A stretch of DNA of 64,000 nucleotides. It comes from Notolepis coatsorum. Its lineage: Eukaryota; Chordata; Actinopteri; Aulopiformes; Paralepididae. Under the pieces are notes generated by a model that saw only the letters and a list, made by a program, of their open reading frames with translations, was not told where the DNA came from and ran no database searches. The stretch lies in contig OZ020601.1 of the NCBI GenBank assembly GCA_963971535.1, positions 24,801,297 through 24,865,296 of the forward strand, written 5' to 3'. The translations under genes were made by a program, and so were the position numbers. Of this stretch, positions 1 through 11,652 are shown one piece after another (position 1 is the stretch's first letter; the number at the start of each line of letters is the position of its first letter).

Positions 1-67
1 AACCAATGTACTTGTATAAAACACAAGATTCAAGATTCAAGAGATTTATTCGTCACATACATACACA

Positions 68-480
68 CAGGGGTGTAAAGTACTTGAGTAATTGTACTTA
101 CATTTACATTTACATTTAGTCATTTAGCTGACGCTTTTATCCAAAGCGACTTACAAGTTCTGTACGACAAGACAGCAAGAAGGGTACAACTCTATCAGCT
201 GAGTAACAATGTTCATCAAGTGTTGCGTGTTACAGTGTAGGTTAGTTTATTAGGACAAGTGCATGACAGTAAGGTTAGTCAGGGTTAGATTTTTTTTTTT
301 TTATTATTATTATTTTTTAATCATTTCAGATAATGGTTACTTCCTTACAATACTTAAGTACTGTTTTGGGGGATTTGTACTTTACTCAAGTATTATTGGT
401 TTGTATATTTGTACTTTTACTCAATAGCTTACAAATTTTACTATCTTACGAATTAAAGGTAATGAGTCCTATATACTCTA
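68..480. mobile_element. hAT-type MITE remnant split by another repeat
   Basis: It begins with CAGGGGTGTAAAGTACTTG and, after an interruption, continues with repeated 'AAGTACT', 'GGGGGATTTGTACTTTACT' and 'TACTTTTACTCAA' words. These are typical of a very common fish non-autonomous hAT family. The interruption (about 99-350) starts with the dispersed fish motif 'TTTAGCTGACGCTTTTATCC' (first seen near 117). The 3' terminus is not clear. Family assignment is from memory of such elements. Confidence 0.5.
99..350. repeat. Dispersed teleost repeat ('TTTATCCAAAGCGACTTACA' type)
   Basis: Starts with ATTTACATTTAC direct repeats followed by the GACGCTTTTATCCAAAGCGA motif, which is scattered through fish genomes at the ends of various elements. 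The same motif in the opposite orientation is at 32132-32172. It sits inside the MITE remnant and runs into a poly-T tract at about 290-305. Confidence 0.5.
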
Positions 481-589
481 CAATACAATATACAGTTATA
501 CTATATCTAACTATGCTATACTAGCTATACTATACAAAAACATACAGTGACCTTTTCTTTTGTGTCTAAAGTGACCTGTGTAGTGTGTT

Positions 590-830
<241 letters not shown>

Positions 831-1446
831 CATGTCTGCTTGTGTGTGGAGAGATCAGTGTTCAATGTTCTGACGGCCTGGGGGAAGAAGCTGAGCCTGA
901 GTCAAGAACTAACTTATCTCACTGGCCGTGTCTCCCCATGAAGCTGGATCTGTAACGTTGTTGAACCAGTCCTCCTGCATTTATAATCTTTAATCCATAC
1001 TCAGGTCCTGGTCGTGGGTTTTCAGGTTCAATCAAGTTGAGTTGAGGTGGGGCCATGTTAGCGCCGTCATCCTCGTCAGGCTCTTCGCTAGTAACGTTAT
1101 TAGGGAGCCAACCTTTGAAAAAGGTTGAGATAAGGTATGTTTTTCAGAAGTAGCACGTCTAGCCTTTTGTTTTTGTTTTTCCTCCAGCGGCTCCACAATT
1201 TCTTATCCATGTTTGTTGAGTTCATTTTAACATCTCGTCTGTTTTTCTTGGTAAACGTTCACACTGCCGCTGTCCAATTCCCAAGGGTCCCTTGGTCCCC
1301 AGAAATGCACCCGCCAAGTGTGACGGACGACACACACATTTGTTTCTTCTATATTTACATTGTGCTGTACAGTAAGTTGTGTTATTGTGCAAATAAACCT
1401 TTCTCAAAGAGCAAAATGTATTATATTTCTTTGTGCACTCACTGTG
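831..1446. other. Unclassified stretch, no gene seen
   Basis: Mixed-composition sequence without a convincing ORF, exon pattern or recognisable repeat terminus. The 147-codon ORF near 1137-1580 has no recognisable motif and runs into the hairpin element, so I do not call it. Confidence 0.5.
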
Positions 1447-1587
1447 TTAACCCTTTCACTGCCACACGACAGAAGGTTAACCCTTTACTATCACACAACC
1501 GACGGCGATGCTCCATCATTAGCTCCGCAATCCGCGGAGCTAATGATGCTAATGATGGAGCATCGCCGTCGGTTGTGTGATAGTAAA
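1447..1587. mobile_element. Hairpin MITE next to TTAACCC termini
   Basis: 1484-1587 is an almost perfect hairpin: TTTACTATCACACAACCGAC at the left matches its reverse complement at the right, through a centre around the palindrome GCGGAGCTAATGATG. Two TTAACCCTTT words lie just to the left (1447 and 1477). The TTAA plus CCC start resembles piggyBac-type termini, but no matching TTAA is visible at the right end, so the superfamily is open. Confidence 0.65.
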
Positions 1588-1734
1588 TCAGCGATGAATA
1601 CCGTCATATGAGATGATAGTTGAATGAGAAAGGATTCAAGTCTCAGATGAGTACCATGTATATTAAAGGAGGACATATTAATCTTTTCGACAGTTTTATA
1701 CAACTTCCTTGAATCTGTGGAACATGTTTGTTGA

Positions 1735-2790
1735 ATGAATGAATGAATGAAAACTTTATTAACAGATTGCAGAATGGGTACAGTGTAGTACAGCTCAATA
1801 CATACAATTGTTAAGGGGATGCAGACCAGAGAAAGACTTTCGTCTTGTTTCCACCAGGGTCCCCCATTTCCAATTCATCGTAACATATATGACATACATG
1901 ACATACAGATAGACAGTACTGCTACATCTATACATTTATGACATACCATATTTGCAATTACAGTACTGTATTTGTGATACAAAAAGAGTCCAGAAAGAAA
2001 AGAGTATATACATTAGGCGTAGAAACTGTACATTGGATTGGGTAGGTGGGGGTGGGACTGTACATTGGAGGTGGTTGGGGGGGGGGGGGGGGGGGGTAGG
2101 AGTGGGGGGGGGGGGGGTGTTGGGTAGGAGTGGGGGGGGGGTGGGTAGGAGGGGTGGGTGGGGGACACTGTACAACTGTACAAACAACACTGTACATTGG
2201 ATTATTGACAAGACCATACTTGGTAATTTACTGTACATTGGCGGGGGTTGTGTTCGGACATTTACAGGGGCCAGTTTCGAGTTGCAGTCTCCCTTAGGTG
2301 TTTTTTGAGAGTGTTTTTGAAAGTGGGTAGTGATTCACATTCCTTTACAGCTTTGGGTAGGGCGTTCCACATTGATGTGGCATAATTGCGAAACGTGTTT
2401 AGTCCCTTGTTTGAGCCGAATCTGGGTTTAACATGATTTGTGGAGCTCCCTCTGGTGTTGTGATCGTGGTATTCACTGACCTTTGGGAAGTATTTAGTCA
2501 TGTACATGGGTACCTTGGTCGTGTAGTGTATCTTGTAGACCAGGCCCATTGCAAGTTGCTGTACTCTGTCGTCTACTCTAAGCCATCCTAGGTTGTCAAA
2601 GTGGGCAGGGGTGAGGTGGGTTCTAGGAGTAAGGTCAAGCAGTAGTCTGACCAGTTTGTTTTGAGATGTTTGTAATTTTGTTTTTAGCGCCTTTGAGGTG
2701 CTTTGGTACCATGAGGTGCAAGCATAGTCGTAGTACCCTTGAATGAGTGCTCCTGCTAGAGTCTTCAGCAAAGACTTTTGCAAAGAATCT
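1735..2790 (-). mobile_element. CR1/L2-like LINE, 3' fragment (copy A)
   Basis: On the minus strand an ORF (2783-2262) encodes the C-terminal part of a LINE ORF2 that follows the reverse transcriptase domain. It contains LAGALIQGYYDYACTSWY, then NTRGSSTNHVKPRFGSN and the usual closing motif SMWNALPKAVKECESLPTFK. After the stop comes a roughly 500-bp 3' UTR holding repeated TGTACATTGG motifs and long C runs on the sense strand (G runs at about 2078-2145 on the plus strand), the conserved words GGGGGACCCTGATG and CAATCTGTTAATAAAG, and a tail of ATTC repeats at 1737-1750. The copy is 5'-truncated and lacks the catalytic domain, as expected from aborted target-primed reverse transcription. Other copies of the same family are listed separately below. 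Confidence 0.85.
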
Positions 2791-2854
2791 CGTCTAAAAC
2801 AAATAGTTAATTGTTTATTTGTTTACAGCACCTCTTTCTTGTTTTGAAAACACA

Positions 2855-2942
2855 TATTATATTATATTATATTATATTATATTATATTATATTATATTAT
2901 ATTATATTATATTATATTATATTATATTATATTATATTATAT
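2855..2942. repeat. (ATTAT)n pentanucleotide microsatellite
   Basis: About 17 uninterrupted copies of the 5-bp unit, just upstream of the minus-strand LINE fragment. Confidence 0.95.
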
Positions 2943-3004
2943 TTCCTTTCCTGCCTGGCTACCCCACACCCAAGAGTAACAGCCCGGTACTCGCTTAAGA
3001 TGTG

Positions 3005-3389
3005 TAAATAAAGTACTAATCAACTACAGGAAAAAGGTACATATTGTACGTTATGTTATAGCCATAAGTAATATATTGACGTATTTACGTATATTACATT
3101 TTCTTTTTTCACTTTTAACGTTTTCAGAAACTGCTGGGAAGCAAACCCAGAGCGCTAAACCTAACCTTAACCATAACCCTAACTTCCTATCTTAACCATA
3201 ACCGTTAAACATTAGAACTAACCATCATCATAGAGAGCCCTCACCCACAACCACAATCTTTGTTGGTTCAACTCCTGGTCGCTGTGATTTGTTTTGAACT
3301 TTTGCTGTTACAAAATGTAAATATATTACTTATGGCTATAACATAACATTATGTACTTTTTATTTAATTTTGGATTAGTACTTTATTTA
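3005..3389. mobile_element. Inverted-repeat (foldback) element
   Basis: Left arm TAAATAAAGTACTAATC (3005) and right arm GATTAGTACTTTATTTA (ending 3389) are inverted. Both continue inward through GTTATGTTATAGCCATAAGT and its complement, giving arms of about 75 bp. The interior contains telomere-like CTAACC/TAACCC words and no ORF. It fits a MITE of unknown superfamily; no clear target duplication could be read. Confidence 0.7.
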
Positions 3390-3690
3390 TGTTTTCTGAT
3401 GAGACAGTGTTGAGAGCAAACACAAGCAGTGTCAGAGATGCAAAGTGCATTTCCTATGAGCCGCCACTAGAGGCAGAATGGCTAACCATGAGTTAGTGAC
3501 ATTGTTGGTCATATGGATGTGATTCACATCTGAAAGCTTTTTACAAACTGGGCAGTACATAGAAGCAGTATCCTTGGCTCCAAAAAGCACAGCTAATTGA
3601 TTAATCAAAGCTAATTCATTACTTGTGTTCCCCCAGTGACATCACCAAGTGCAATAATTCTGAACAGCTTGTTTAGTTATGGACTGCATT
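3390..3690. other. Unclassified stretch, no gene seen
   Basis: No ORF, repeat terminus or tandem structure that I can support. Confidence 0.4.
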
Positions 3691-3860
3691 TAGACTGGAT
3701 TTGTATAGAGCTTTTATCCAAAGCGCTTTACAACTCATGCCTCTCATTCACCCATTCACTCAAATATTCACACACCGACGGCGGAGCAATAGATTTGCTC
3801 AAGGACACTTCGACACGCTGCCGGGAGGAGTCGGAATCAAACCAGGAACCTAGTTAATCT
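3691..3860 (-). mobile_element. tRNA-derived SINE fragment
   Basis: Reading the minus strand, the piece has a degenerate B-box region (the GGTTTGATTCC type), then CACTTGACACGC-like body words and the 3' part that includes AAAGCGCTTTGGATAAAAG. The plus-strand version reads CTTTTATCCAAAGCGCTTTA and CAAGGACACTTCGACACGC. It is the same family as the fuller copy at 43110-43382, in opposite orientation, and lacks part of the body. Confidence 0.75.
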
Positions 3861-3995
3861 GAAGACTTCAAACTCTTCAAACATACTGTATGTTATTTTC
3901 CCCCAGCACCTAAATTAAATGTCAAACTGCCAAATCCATACAAAGACTAGAGTTCTGGCCAAAATAACTAACCACTAGACCAGGGATACTCAACC

Positions 3996-4063
3996 TGTTT
4001 GTTTGTTTGTTTGTTTGTTTGTTTGTTTGTTTGTTTGTTTGTTTGTTTGTTTGTTTGTTTGTG
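3996..4063. repeat. (TTTG)n microsatellite
   Basis: About 16 tetranucleotide copies without interruption. Confidence 0.95.
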
Positions 4064-4495
4064 TTTTAGTGTTATCACATCTATCAGTTGAAGAGGTTGT
4101 GGTGATGCAACAATACTGAATGAATGTGACACTGATAATGAATTATTATTTCAATAAATGCTGTAGAAACAGATTCCTTCGTACCTACTACAACTTCCAA
4201 CTGGAAACTTAGGTTCAATTAAAATGTTTGTAAAATAAATGTTTTCATTCCTCAACTAAAGAAATACCTTGTTGACAAGTCACAGGTTTTCATTTAGCAA
4301 ATTGGATTTCTGATTCAATCAGCAAATCTGTCAAATTACATTTCCCACATTGTTGACCTTCTGGAAAGAAATCCAACCATGCAGAAGAACCTCTTTGATC
4401 GAGTGCTTATCTAATTCCAAAGCATGCTGGGATTGTTTTTGTGCTACCAGAGATGTTCTTATAATTTCCCTGTAATAACTGGAGACTCATTGATG
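4064..4495. other. Unclassified AT-rich stretch
   Basis: No gene or recognisable repeat seen. Confidence 0.4.
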
Positions 4496-4810
4496 AAAGA
4501 CTCATTACAATGAATTCATTACAAATAACTCATTACAATTCATTAATTACAGTTAACTCATTACAATTAATTCATTACAAAGAATGCATTACAATTAATT
4601 AATTCATTACAAATAACTCATTGCAATTAATTCATTACAAAGAACTCATTACAATAAACTCATTACAAATAACTCATTACAAATAACTAAATAAAAATAA
4701 TAAAAATAATGCATTACAATAAATTAATTACAAATAACTAAATACAAATAATGGGTCAATGAATAAATTACAAATAACTAAATACAAATAACTCATTGCA
4801 ATTAACTTAT
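4496..4810. repeat. Degenerate tandem repeat of ACTCATTACAAATA-like units
   Basis: Many imperfect copies of a 12-16 bp unit built from CTCATTACAA and AATAA words. The units have drifted and vary in length, which points to an old array. Confidence 0.8.
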
Positions 4811-5075
4811 CCAGCAAGTCTCTCCTAACACAAATTCATTCGTTTTCTAATTAACTGAGACAACAGCTATTTACTACAAATATGTAATAAATATATTCAG
4901 CCTGATTACATAACCACATCATTGTATTATCAGCACTTCTGCTACGAGACAGAACCCACACTGGACCAACATGTCATTTTACCAGTATGTTGAGTGTTGA
5001 TGGCATAATTAACACTTTGTTTACCATCTGACATGTGTGTCTGACAGCAGCAGACGACTTAGTGGCATGTGATGT
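4811..5075. other. Unclassified stretch
   Basis: No gene seen. Confidence 0.4.
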
Positions 5076-5121
<46 letters not shown>

Positions 5122-5300
5122 CGTGTGTGCATGTGTGTGTGTGTTGTGTTGTGCATGTGTGTGTGTGTCTGTGTGTGTACATGCGCATGTGTGTGTGCGT
5201 GCGTATGTATGTGTGTGTATGTGTGTGTGTGTGTGTGTCTGCGTGTGTCTGTGTGTGCGCGTGTCTGTGTGTGCGTGTGTCTGTGTGTGCGTGTGCCAGG
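5076..5300. repeat. (TG)n microsatellite, imperfect
   Basis: Pure TG at 5079-5112, a short CG block (5113-5121), then TG with scattered C and A interruptions. The alternating purine-pyrimidine CG/TG run is a classic Z-DNA-prone sequence. Confidence 0.9.
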
Positions 5301-5534
5301 CGGACGTTTCTAGACTCCAGGCAACACACCATATGATATTGATTATGTTTTGTTTGGGCATCTCTGCAGCTTCTTGCCCTGAAGGACCTAATAGACAGTA
5401 TAGTCTGGCTGCTCTGGCATGAGGCTCCATTACACCAATTCACCCAGCGCTCCTCCAGCCATAATACACTGCTGCTCACATGTGACCTCAGACACATAAC
5501 GAGGCATAAAGCCCCAGTCTGTGATGTTTTGTAG

Positions 5535-7018
5535 ACAATATGGATGTGAGGTGTATACACATATAGATGATATGGATGTGGGGTATATACACATATAGAT
5601 GATGTGAGGTATATATACATATAGATGATGTGGGGTATATACACATATAGATGATGTGAGGTATATATACATATAGATGATGTGGGGTATATACACATAT
5701 AGATGATATGGATGTGGGGTATATACACATATAGATGATATGGATGTGGGGTATATACACATATAGATGATGTGAGGTATATACACATATAGATAATGTG
5801 AGGTATATATACATATAGATGATGTGAGGTATATATACATATAGATGATGTGAGGTATATATACATATAGATGATGTGGGGTATATACACATATAGATGA
5901 TGTGAGGTATATATACATATAGATGATGTGGGGTATATACACATATAGATGATATGGATGTGGGGTATATACACATATAGATGATGTGGGGTATATACAC
6001 ATATAGATGATGTGAGGTATATACACATAGATAATGTGAGGTATATACACATATAGATGATGTGAGGTATATATACATATAGATGATGTGAGGTATATAC
6101 ACATAGATAATGTGAGGTATATATACATATAGATGATGTGAGGTATATATACATATAGATGATGTGAGGTATATACACATATAGATGATGTGGGGTATAT
6201 ACACATATAGATGATGTGAGGTATATACACATATAGATAATGTGAGGTATATATACATATAGATAATGTGAGGTATATATACATATAGATGATGTGAGGT
6301 ATATACACATATAGATGATGTGGATGTGGGGTATATACACATATAGATGATGTGAGGTATATACACATATAGATGATGTGAGGTATATACACATATAGAT
6401 GATGTGAGGTATATACACATATAGATGATGTGAGGTATATACACATATAGATGATGTGAGGTATATATACATATAGATCATGTGAGGTATATATACATAT
6501 AGATGATGTGAGGTATATATACATATAGATGATGTGAGGTATATACACATATAGATGATGTGGATGTGGGGTATATACACATATAGATGATGTGAGGTAT
6601 ATACACATATAGATGATGTGAGGTATATACACATATAGATGATGTGAGGTATATACACATATAGATGATGTGAGGTATATATACATATAGATGATGTGAG
6701 GTATATACACATATAGATGATGTGAGGTATATACACATATAGATGATGTGAGGTATATACACATATATGATATGGATGTGAGGTATACACATAGATGATG
6801 TGGATGTGGGGTATATACACATATAGATGATGTGGATGTGGGGTAATAGGGTATATACACATATAGATGATGTGGATGTGGGGTATATACATATATAGAT
6901 GATGTGGATGTGGGGTATATACACATATAGATGATGTGGATGTGGGGTATATACACATATAGATGATGTGGATGTGGGGTATATACACATATAGATGATG
7001 TGGATGTGGGGTATATAC
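5535..7018. repeat. 1.5-kb minisatellite of about 26-bp units
   Basis: Roughly 50-55 copies of a unit built from GATGATGTGAGGTATATA followed by CACATATA. A longer variant inserts GATGTGG or ATGGATGTGG, and a shorter one lacks TATA. Variants are clustered, and the block GATGTGGATGTGGGG is homogenised at the right end (6800-7018). No stop falls in some minus frames, giving a 655-codon ORF of repeated 'HHLYVYIP' type; this is an artefact of the repeat. The array ends exactly where a hAT terminus begins. Confidence 0.95.
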
Positions 7019-7025
7019 AATGATG

Positions 7026-7750
7026 CAGAGGTGTGGACTCGAGTCACATGACTTGAGTCAGACTCGAGTCACGAATTTGATGACTTTAGACTTGACTCGA
7101 CCAAAACAAAAAAGACTTTGACTTCAACTTTGACTTTAACACCAATGACTTGTGACTTCACCTGGACTTGAGCCTTTTGACTTGAGAAGACTTGATACAT
7201 TCCCCCATGCCCAACGATTAAAAATTATATTATTAAATGTGCTGTGAATTAATAAATTTCCAGCTAATACACTTCATTCGCGCAGCCGGCTCGCATGTAT
7301 ATTTTCCCTAACGGAGTTGCACTTCCGCGTTCGTCCTGTGTCACCTGCAGAGATTGTGGGCGTGTTTTATTCTTTCTTTGTTTACTTGTTAAACTGTCAT
7401 GGCGGCGCCCAGCGCCCAGCATTACACATGATATTGGATATCCTCATTATTTCTCTTTTGTTGAGCACAAAGAAAATAACGTTTTAGTTAAATGTAAATT
7501 GTGTCTTGGCTCAAAGAACCTATCTTACGTTTACGAACGTTAATAACGACGGATTCAGTGGAAAATTATGCCAAAGATTGCTTCGTTTGCTTATAAAAAC
7601 TACGTGGTGGTGGTCAACAAAAAACGAACAGTATGCAAAACGTGCGGCTCGAAAACAACTTCAAGCAACAACAACAAGCAACAACTTCCAACTACTTCGT
7701 TCGACATTTGAAGCTGCACAAATCGGCAAGTCAAGTCAAGTAACTTGGCT
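7026..7750 (+). mobile_element. hAT transposon, 5' part with BED zinc-finger remnant
   Basis: It starts with CAGAGGTGTGGACTCGAGTC and continues in the 'GACTTGAGTC' repeated style typical of one fish hAT family. The transposase start is visible as ATGGCGGCGCCCAGCGCCCA at 7399, reading MAAPSAQHYT before a stop. In a shifted frame at about 7435-7535 comes YPHYFSFVEHKENNVLVKC and KLCLGSKNLS, a BED-type zinc-finger start with the CxxC pair. The frame breaks again after this, so the coding region is dead. The element stops where the minus-strand LINE tail begins at about 7752. A 3' end of the same hAT type lies 50 kb away at 57415-57827. Residues 7294-7330 match the terminus of the MITE at 55703. 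Confidence 0.7.
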
Positions 7751-7751
7751 T

Positions 7752-8367
7752 GCTATTGATTGATTGATTGCAAACGTTATTAACAGATTGCAGAATGGGT
7801 ACAATACAATACAGCTCAATACATACAATTGTTAAGGGGATGCAGACCAGAGAAAGACTTTCATCTGGTTTACATCAGGGTCCCCCATTTTCAATTCATC
7901 ATAACATATATGACGCACACGACATACAGATACAGTACTGCTACATCTATACATTTATGACATACCAGATTTACAAATACAGTACTGTTTGTGATACAAA
8001 AAGAGTCTAAAAAGAGAGTACATTTGACGTAGAAACTGTACATTGGAGGAGGTTGGGTAGGTGGGGGGGGACTGTACATTGGAGGTGGTTGGGTGGGTGG
8101 GTGGCGGGGGGGTTAGGTAGACGGGGTGGGGGAAACTGTACAACTGTACAAGCAAAACTGTACATTGGAATATCGACGAAACCATACTTGGTTCTAAGAA
8201 GAGGGTCTCGTGTATTCTTGGGTTAGGTCATTTACTTGTATATTGGAGGGGGTTGGGGTAGGACATTTACAGGGGCCAGTTTCGAATTGCAGTCTCCCGT
8301 AGGTGTTCTTTGAGAGTGGTTTTGAAAGTGGGTAGGGATTCACTTTCCTTACAGCTGTGGGTAGGGC
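7752..8367 (-). mobile_element. CR1/L2-like LINE, 3' UTR fragment (copy B)
   Basis: Minus-strand tail of GATT repeats, the CTGTTAATAA end, the GGGGGACCCTGATG block and several TGTACATTGG units with G runs on the plus strand (8064-8130). Only the last codons of ORF2 remain near 8285-8367. It ends sharply at 8367, where the terminus of a hAT begins. Confidence 0.85.
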
Positions 8368-9221
8368 AGACCTGGGCATTGTACGGCCCGATTCTGACCA
8401 GCCCGCGAAAGATTACACGATAATTAAAAAATATATATATAATTTTTTTTTTACAATTTTTCTTTTCATGTCAACGTTCACACGCACAATATACGATTAC
8501 CTAGGATTTGACTTGATTCAACAACAAAGCAGTCAGGGCAATGGCAAGCCGAAAATTGTCGAGTGTGGTTTTTTTCTCACAACTGAGGTAGGTAGATTAC
8601 ATTTCTTTTATTTGCAATTAATTTCAAGGCAACTAGGCAGCAACAATCTCGAACACATGAAAACCGTGAAAGAAGTCAAACCATCAGCTGATCACCGGCA
8701 CAGGTACTCATCCATGTTAGGAGCACTGCATGATGAATTTTCAAGGCGTTTTCAAGATTTCAAAAAGGTTGAGGATGAAATGCAGCTGGTTTCCTCTCCC
8801 TTTACCTGCAGTGTTGATAGTGCACCCACTGATGTTCAGCTTGAACTCATTGACCTGCAGTCTGATTCACTACTGAAAGAGCACTTTAAGTCAGCATCAC
8901 TGCTAGAGTTCTACTCTGCTCTCAAGGAGGAGAACTTTCCAAACATGAGGAGACATGCTCAGAAGATGTTGGTTCTCTTTGGATCCACCTACATATGTGA
9001 ACAGACATTCAAAGTCATGACGTTTACCAAGTCCAGGTACAGATCCTCTCTCACTGATGAACATCTGGCAGCTGTGCTTCGCATCTCCACCTCAGACATG
9101 CAACCTGACTTTGATGGACTTGTTAAAGCTCAACAGAGACTGGATTTCTCACACCGAATGAAAAAAAAAGAACTGAAGAACACTAAAATGTGGAAATATA
9201 ACAAGTGAAATGGGACACTTG
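8368..9221 (+). mobile_element. hAT transposon with transposase C-terminal half (GTF2IRD2-like)
   Basis: The left terminus reads CAGACCTGGGCATTGTACGG, a Charlie-type hAT end. From about 8655 to 9208 an open frame encodes the C-terminal half of a hAT transposase. Readable stretches are HRHRYSSMLGALHDEFSRRF, then MRRHAQKMLVLFGSTYICEQ, then FTKSRYRSSLTDEHLAAVLR, the hATC dimerisation region. Fish genomes commonly annotate this type as 'GTF2I repeat domain-containing protein 2-like' and it is a transposase. The N-terminal half is missing: after the terminus only a short AT-rich segment and 'QSSQGNGKPKIVE'-like sequence remain, so an internal deletion joined the 5' end to the distal coding part. 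The 3' terminus is also missing, since a LINE tail starts at 9222. The residual ORF of 283 codons should not be taken as a gene. Confidence 0.8.
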
Positions 9222-9366
9222 ATTGAAAATGGGGGACCCTGATGGAAACAAGACAAACGTCTTTCTCAGGTCTGCATCCCCTTAACAATTGTGTGTATTG
9301 AGCCGTACTGTATTGTACCCATTCTGCAATCTGTTAAATAAAGTTTTCATTCATTCATTCATTCAA
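9222..9366 (+). mobile_element. CR1/L2-like LINE, 3' terminal fragment (copy C)
   Basis: Only the last 145 bp: GAAAATGGGGGACCCTGATG, CTGCATCCCCTTAACAATTG, CAATCTGTTAAATAAAG and an ATTC-repeat tail. It directly follows the hAT transposase and lies opposite in orientation to copy B. Confidence 0.85.
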
Positions 9367-10220
9367 CTAGAGAATGAAAACATTTCTCCATTCTCATTTC
9401 CTATTTCTTGGTGGTGAGTGGCCCCCCGTTTGTTTGCGTTTGGATCGATGATCAGCCTTTAACAGTGTAGAACCTGTTCTTTTACTAGGGGAGCAGTGAG
9501 ACCCTGGATGGATGATTCAACACACAGAGCCTAGTGTCACCCAACACTTATCTTGATCACACTAATTACATCTAAAAGGCAGGCAGTGACTGTGTGTGTG
9601 TTTGAGTTTCCTACTTATGCCACGGACAGCTGTTGTTTGTGTTCCCTTAAAGGACCATGCCAGCGTTATTACATGTCATTGTCTATTGTCAACATCGGCC
9701 ACATAGTTCACATAAACCTAGACCATTTCCCCCAATATTGCTTCATTTTTGTTTACATTATGTCCATATCCAATAAACGCTACAGGATGCGCCTGGAAAT
9801 CTGTGTCAACGTAAGCTAAAAATCACTGTACCATTACAATAAGAGCCTCTTCAAGCTAAAATTCAAAATGCAGAACTTATAAGGAACTATTTTTAAAGGC
9901 TTATTAAAACTCTTGGCTCTGTTGTGATTGACAGCTCGGAGGGCAGAATCAAAGTATAATGGAGGTCAACGATTTGGCTGAAAGTTACACGTCAGACTTG
10001 TGTGAATTTGTAAACAGGAAACTAAGTAGCTAGTTTTGGCCAATGGGATGCAGCCAAGGAAACTTGTGTTCCTTGCGCGCGGAAACTAGAAACAGAGAGT
10101 GCTTGTTATAACTTCATATTAGTGGCTAGCTCCCCCTAGGCCACTTGTGTGAACTACTGGGAGCACCCAGAAATCAATAACAAGTGGACCCAGGAACTGC
10201 TTCTGGCGTGGGACACAGAG
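9367..10220. other. Unclassified stretch, no gene seen
   Basis: No supported ORF. The part 9640-10180 (CTTAAAGGACC..., CTAGCTCCCCCTAGGCCACT) has the look of an old dispersed fish repeat, but I cannot name it. Confidence 0.4.
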
Positions 10221-10475
10221 GTGATATGTATCAACCATCAAATATATGTATCAACCACCAAATATATATGTATCATATATATGTATCAACCACCAAATAT
10301 ATATGTATTATATATATGTATCAACCATCAAATATATACGTATCAACCACCAACTATATATGTATCAAGTATCAACCACCAAATATATATATATCATATG
10401 TATCAACCACCAAATATATATGTATCAACCACCAAATATATATGTATCATATATATGTATCAAATACATATAGTG
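10221..10475. repeat. Minisatellite of ATGTATCAACCACCAAATAT units
   Basis: About ten imperfect copies of a 21-36 bp unit containing TATCAACCACCAAATATATA. Overlapping small ORFs (YQPPNIYVS-type) are repeat artefacts. Confidence 0.9.
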
Positions 10476-11345
10476 ATTTCTATTTTAGGTGATTTGGTAT
10501 CAAAACAAGTGAATTTGAATAGTGTGTAATAATTTTAGATAAAATAAAGTGCACTTTAAAAAGGGCGAGTCACCTATACATAGGTCTACTCTATAGGTAT
10601 CACATATTTTACTTCAGCAAAGTGAATGTATTTGAAAACAGAGGAACTTGATTCCACAACGGTTGTCCCCCCACCCACACCCCTCCCCCCAGATCTCAAA
10701 CACAAACGACATCACCCACACACTCCAGCCAACCAGAAACAATGGCTCCAACAACACGGGTTGTCATGTTGAAAAACAGCTGACTTTGAGATCCTACTGA
10801 CACTGTCACATTATGACCTCACCCCGGAAGAATTGGTCTGACCCCCCCCCCCACCACCCCCGCATGCTTGTTTGCATGGGAGTGAACCTAGAAATAATAT
10901 TCATTCAACTTTCAACCAAAAGTTCCTCAGTATGTGTTTTTTCATGGCTGGCACTTGAAACCTGTTTGCGTGACATAGATTAAAACCTAATCCAGTCACA
11001 ATTAGTACCAGAGATGATAACATAGGCTATGTAAAATAAATACATAATTACAATGATTTTGATCAATCTTTCGTAGTCATAATATAGAAATGGTTATAGA
11101 ACTGGTTATAGAAGTTGTTTGTGTAACACCAGTTGAACAACACAGGGCTTCTCATAGGGAGGTGAAGGAGGAAACTTTAGAGTGGCTGTTTTCAGCTGAG
11201 AGAGGGGGGGGATGGGTGATCGGAGAGGCGTTCACTCCTCCCTCTTCCTCTGTCTTTTCTCTATTTCTCTCTTGCTTTCTCTCTCTCTTTCCTTCTCATC
11301 TTTGTTCGAGACGAGAGCTGCCTGATAAAACACCCCCCTCTCCCC
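10476..11345. other. Unclassified stretch, no gene seen
   Basis: Contains C-rich blocks near 10668-10690 and 10840-10862. No coding or mobile-element signal recognised. Confidence 0.4.

Positions 11346-11650
<305 letters not shown>

Positions 11651-11652
<2 letters not shown>

Noticed and set aside
1137-1580. 147-codon plus-strand ORF
   Set aside because: No recognisable motif; its end lies within a hairpin MITE.
3160-3215. Telomere-like CTAACC/TAACCC words
   Set aside because: Only a few irregular copies inside a foldback element; not an interstitial telomere array.
5021-6988. 655-codon minus-strand ORF
   Set aside because: It is the translation of a 26-bp-unit minisatellite plus a TG tract; repetitive YIPHHLY-type sequence with no domain.
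5535-7018. CRISPR-like array
   Set aside because: Units are contiguous without unique spacers, in a eukaryotic repeat context.
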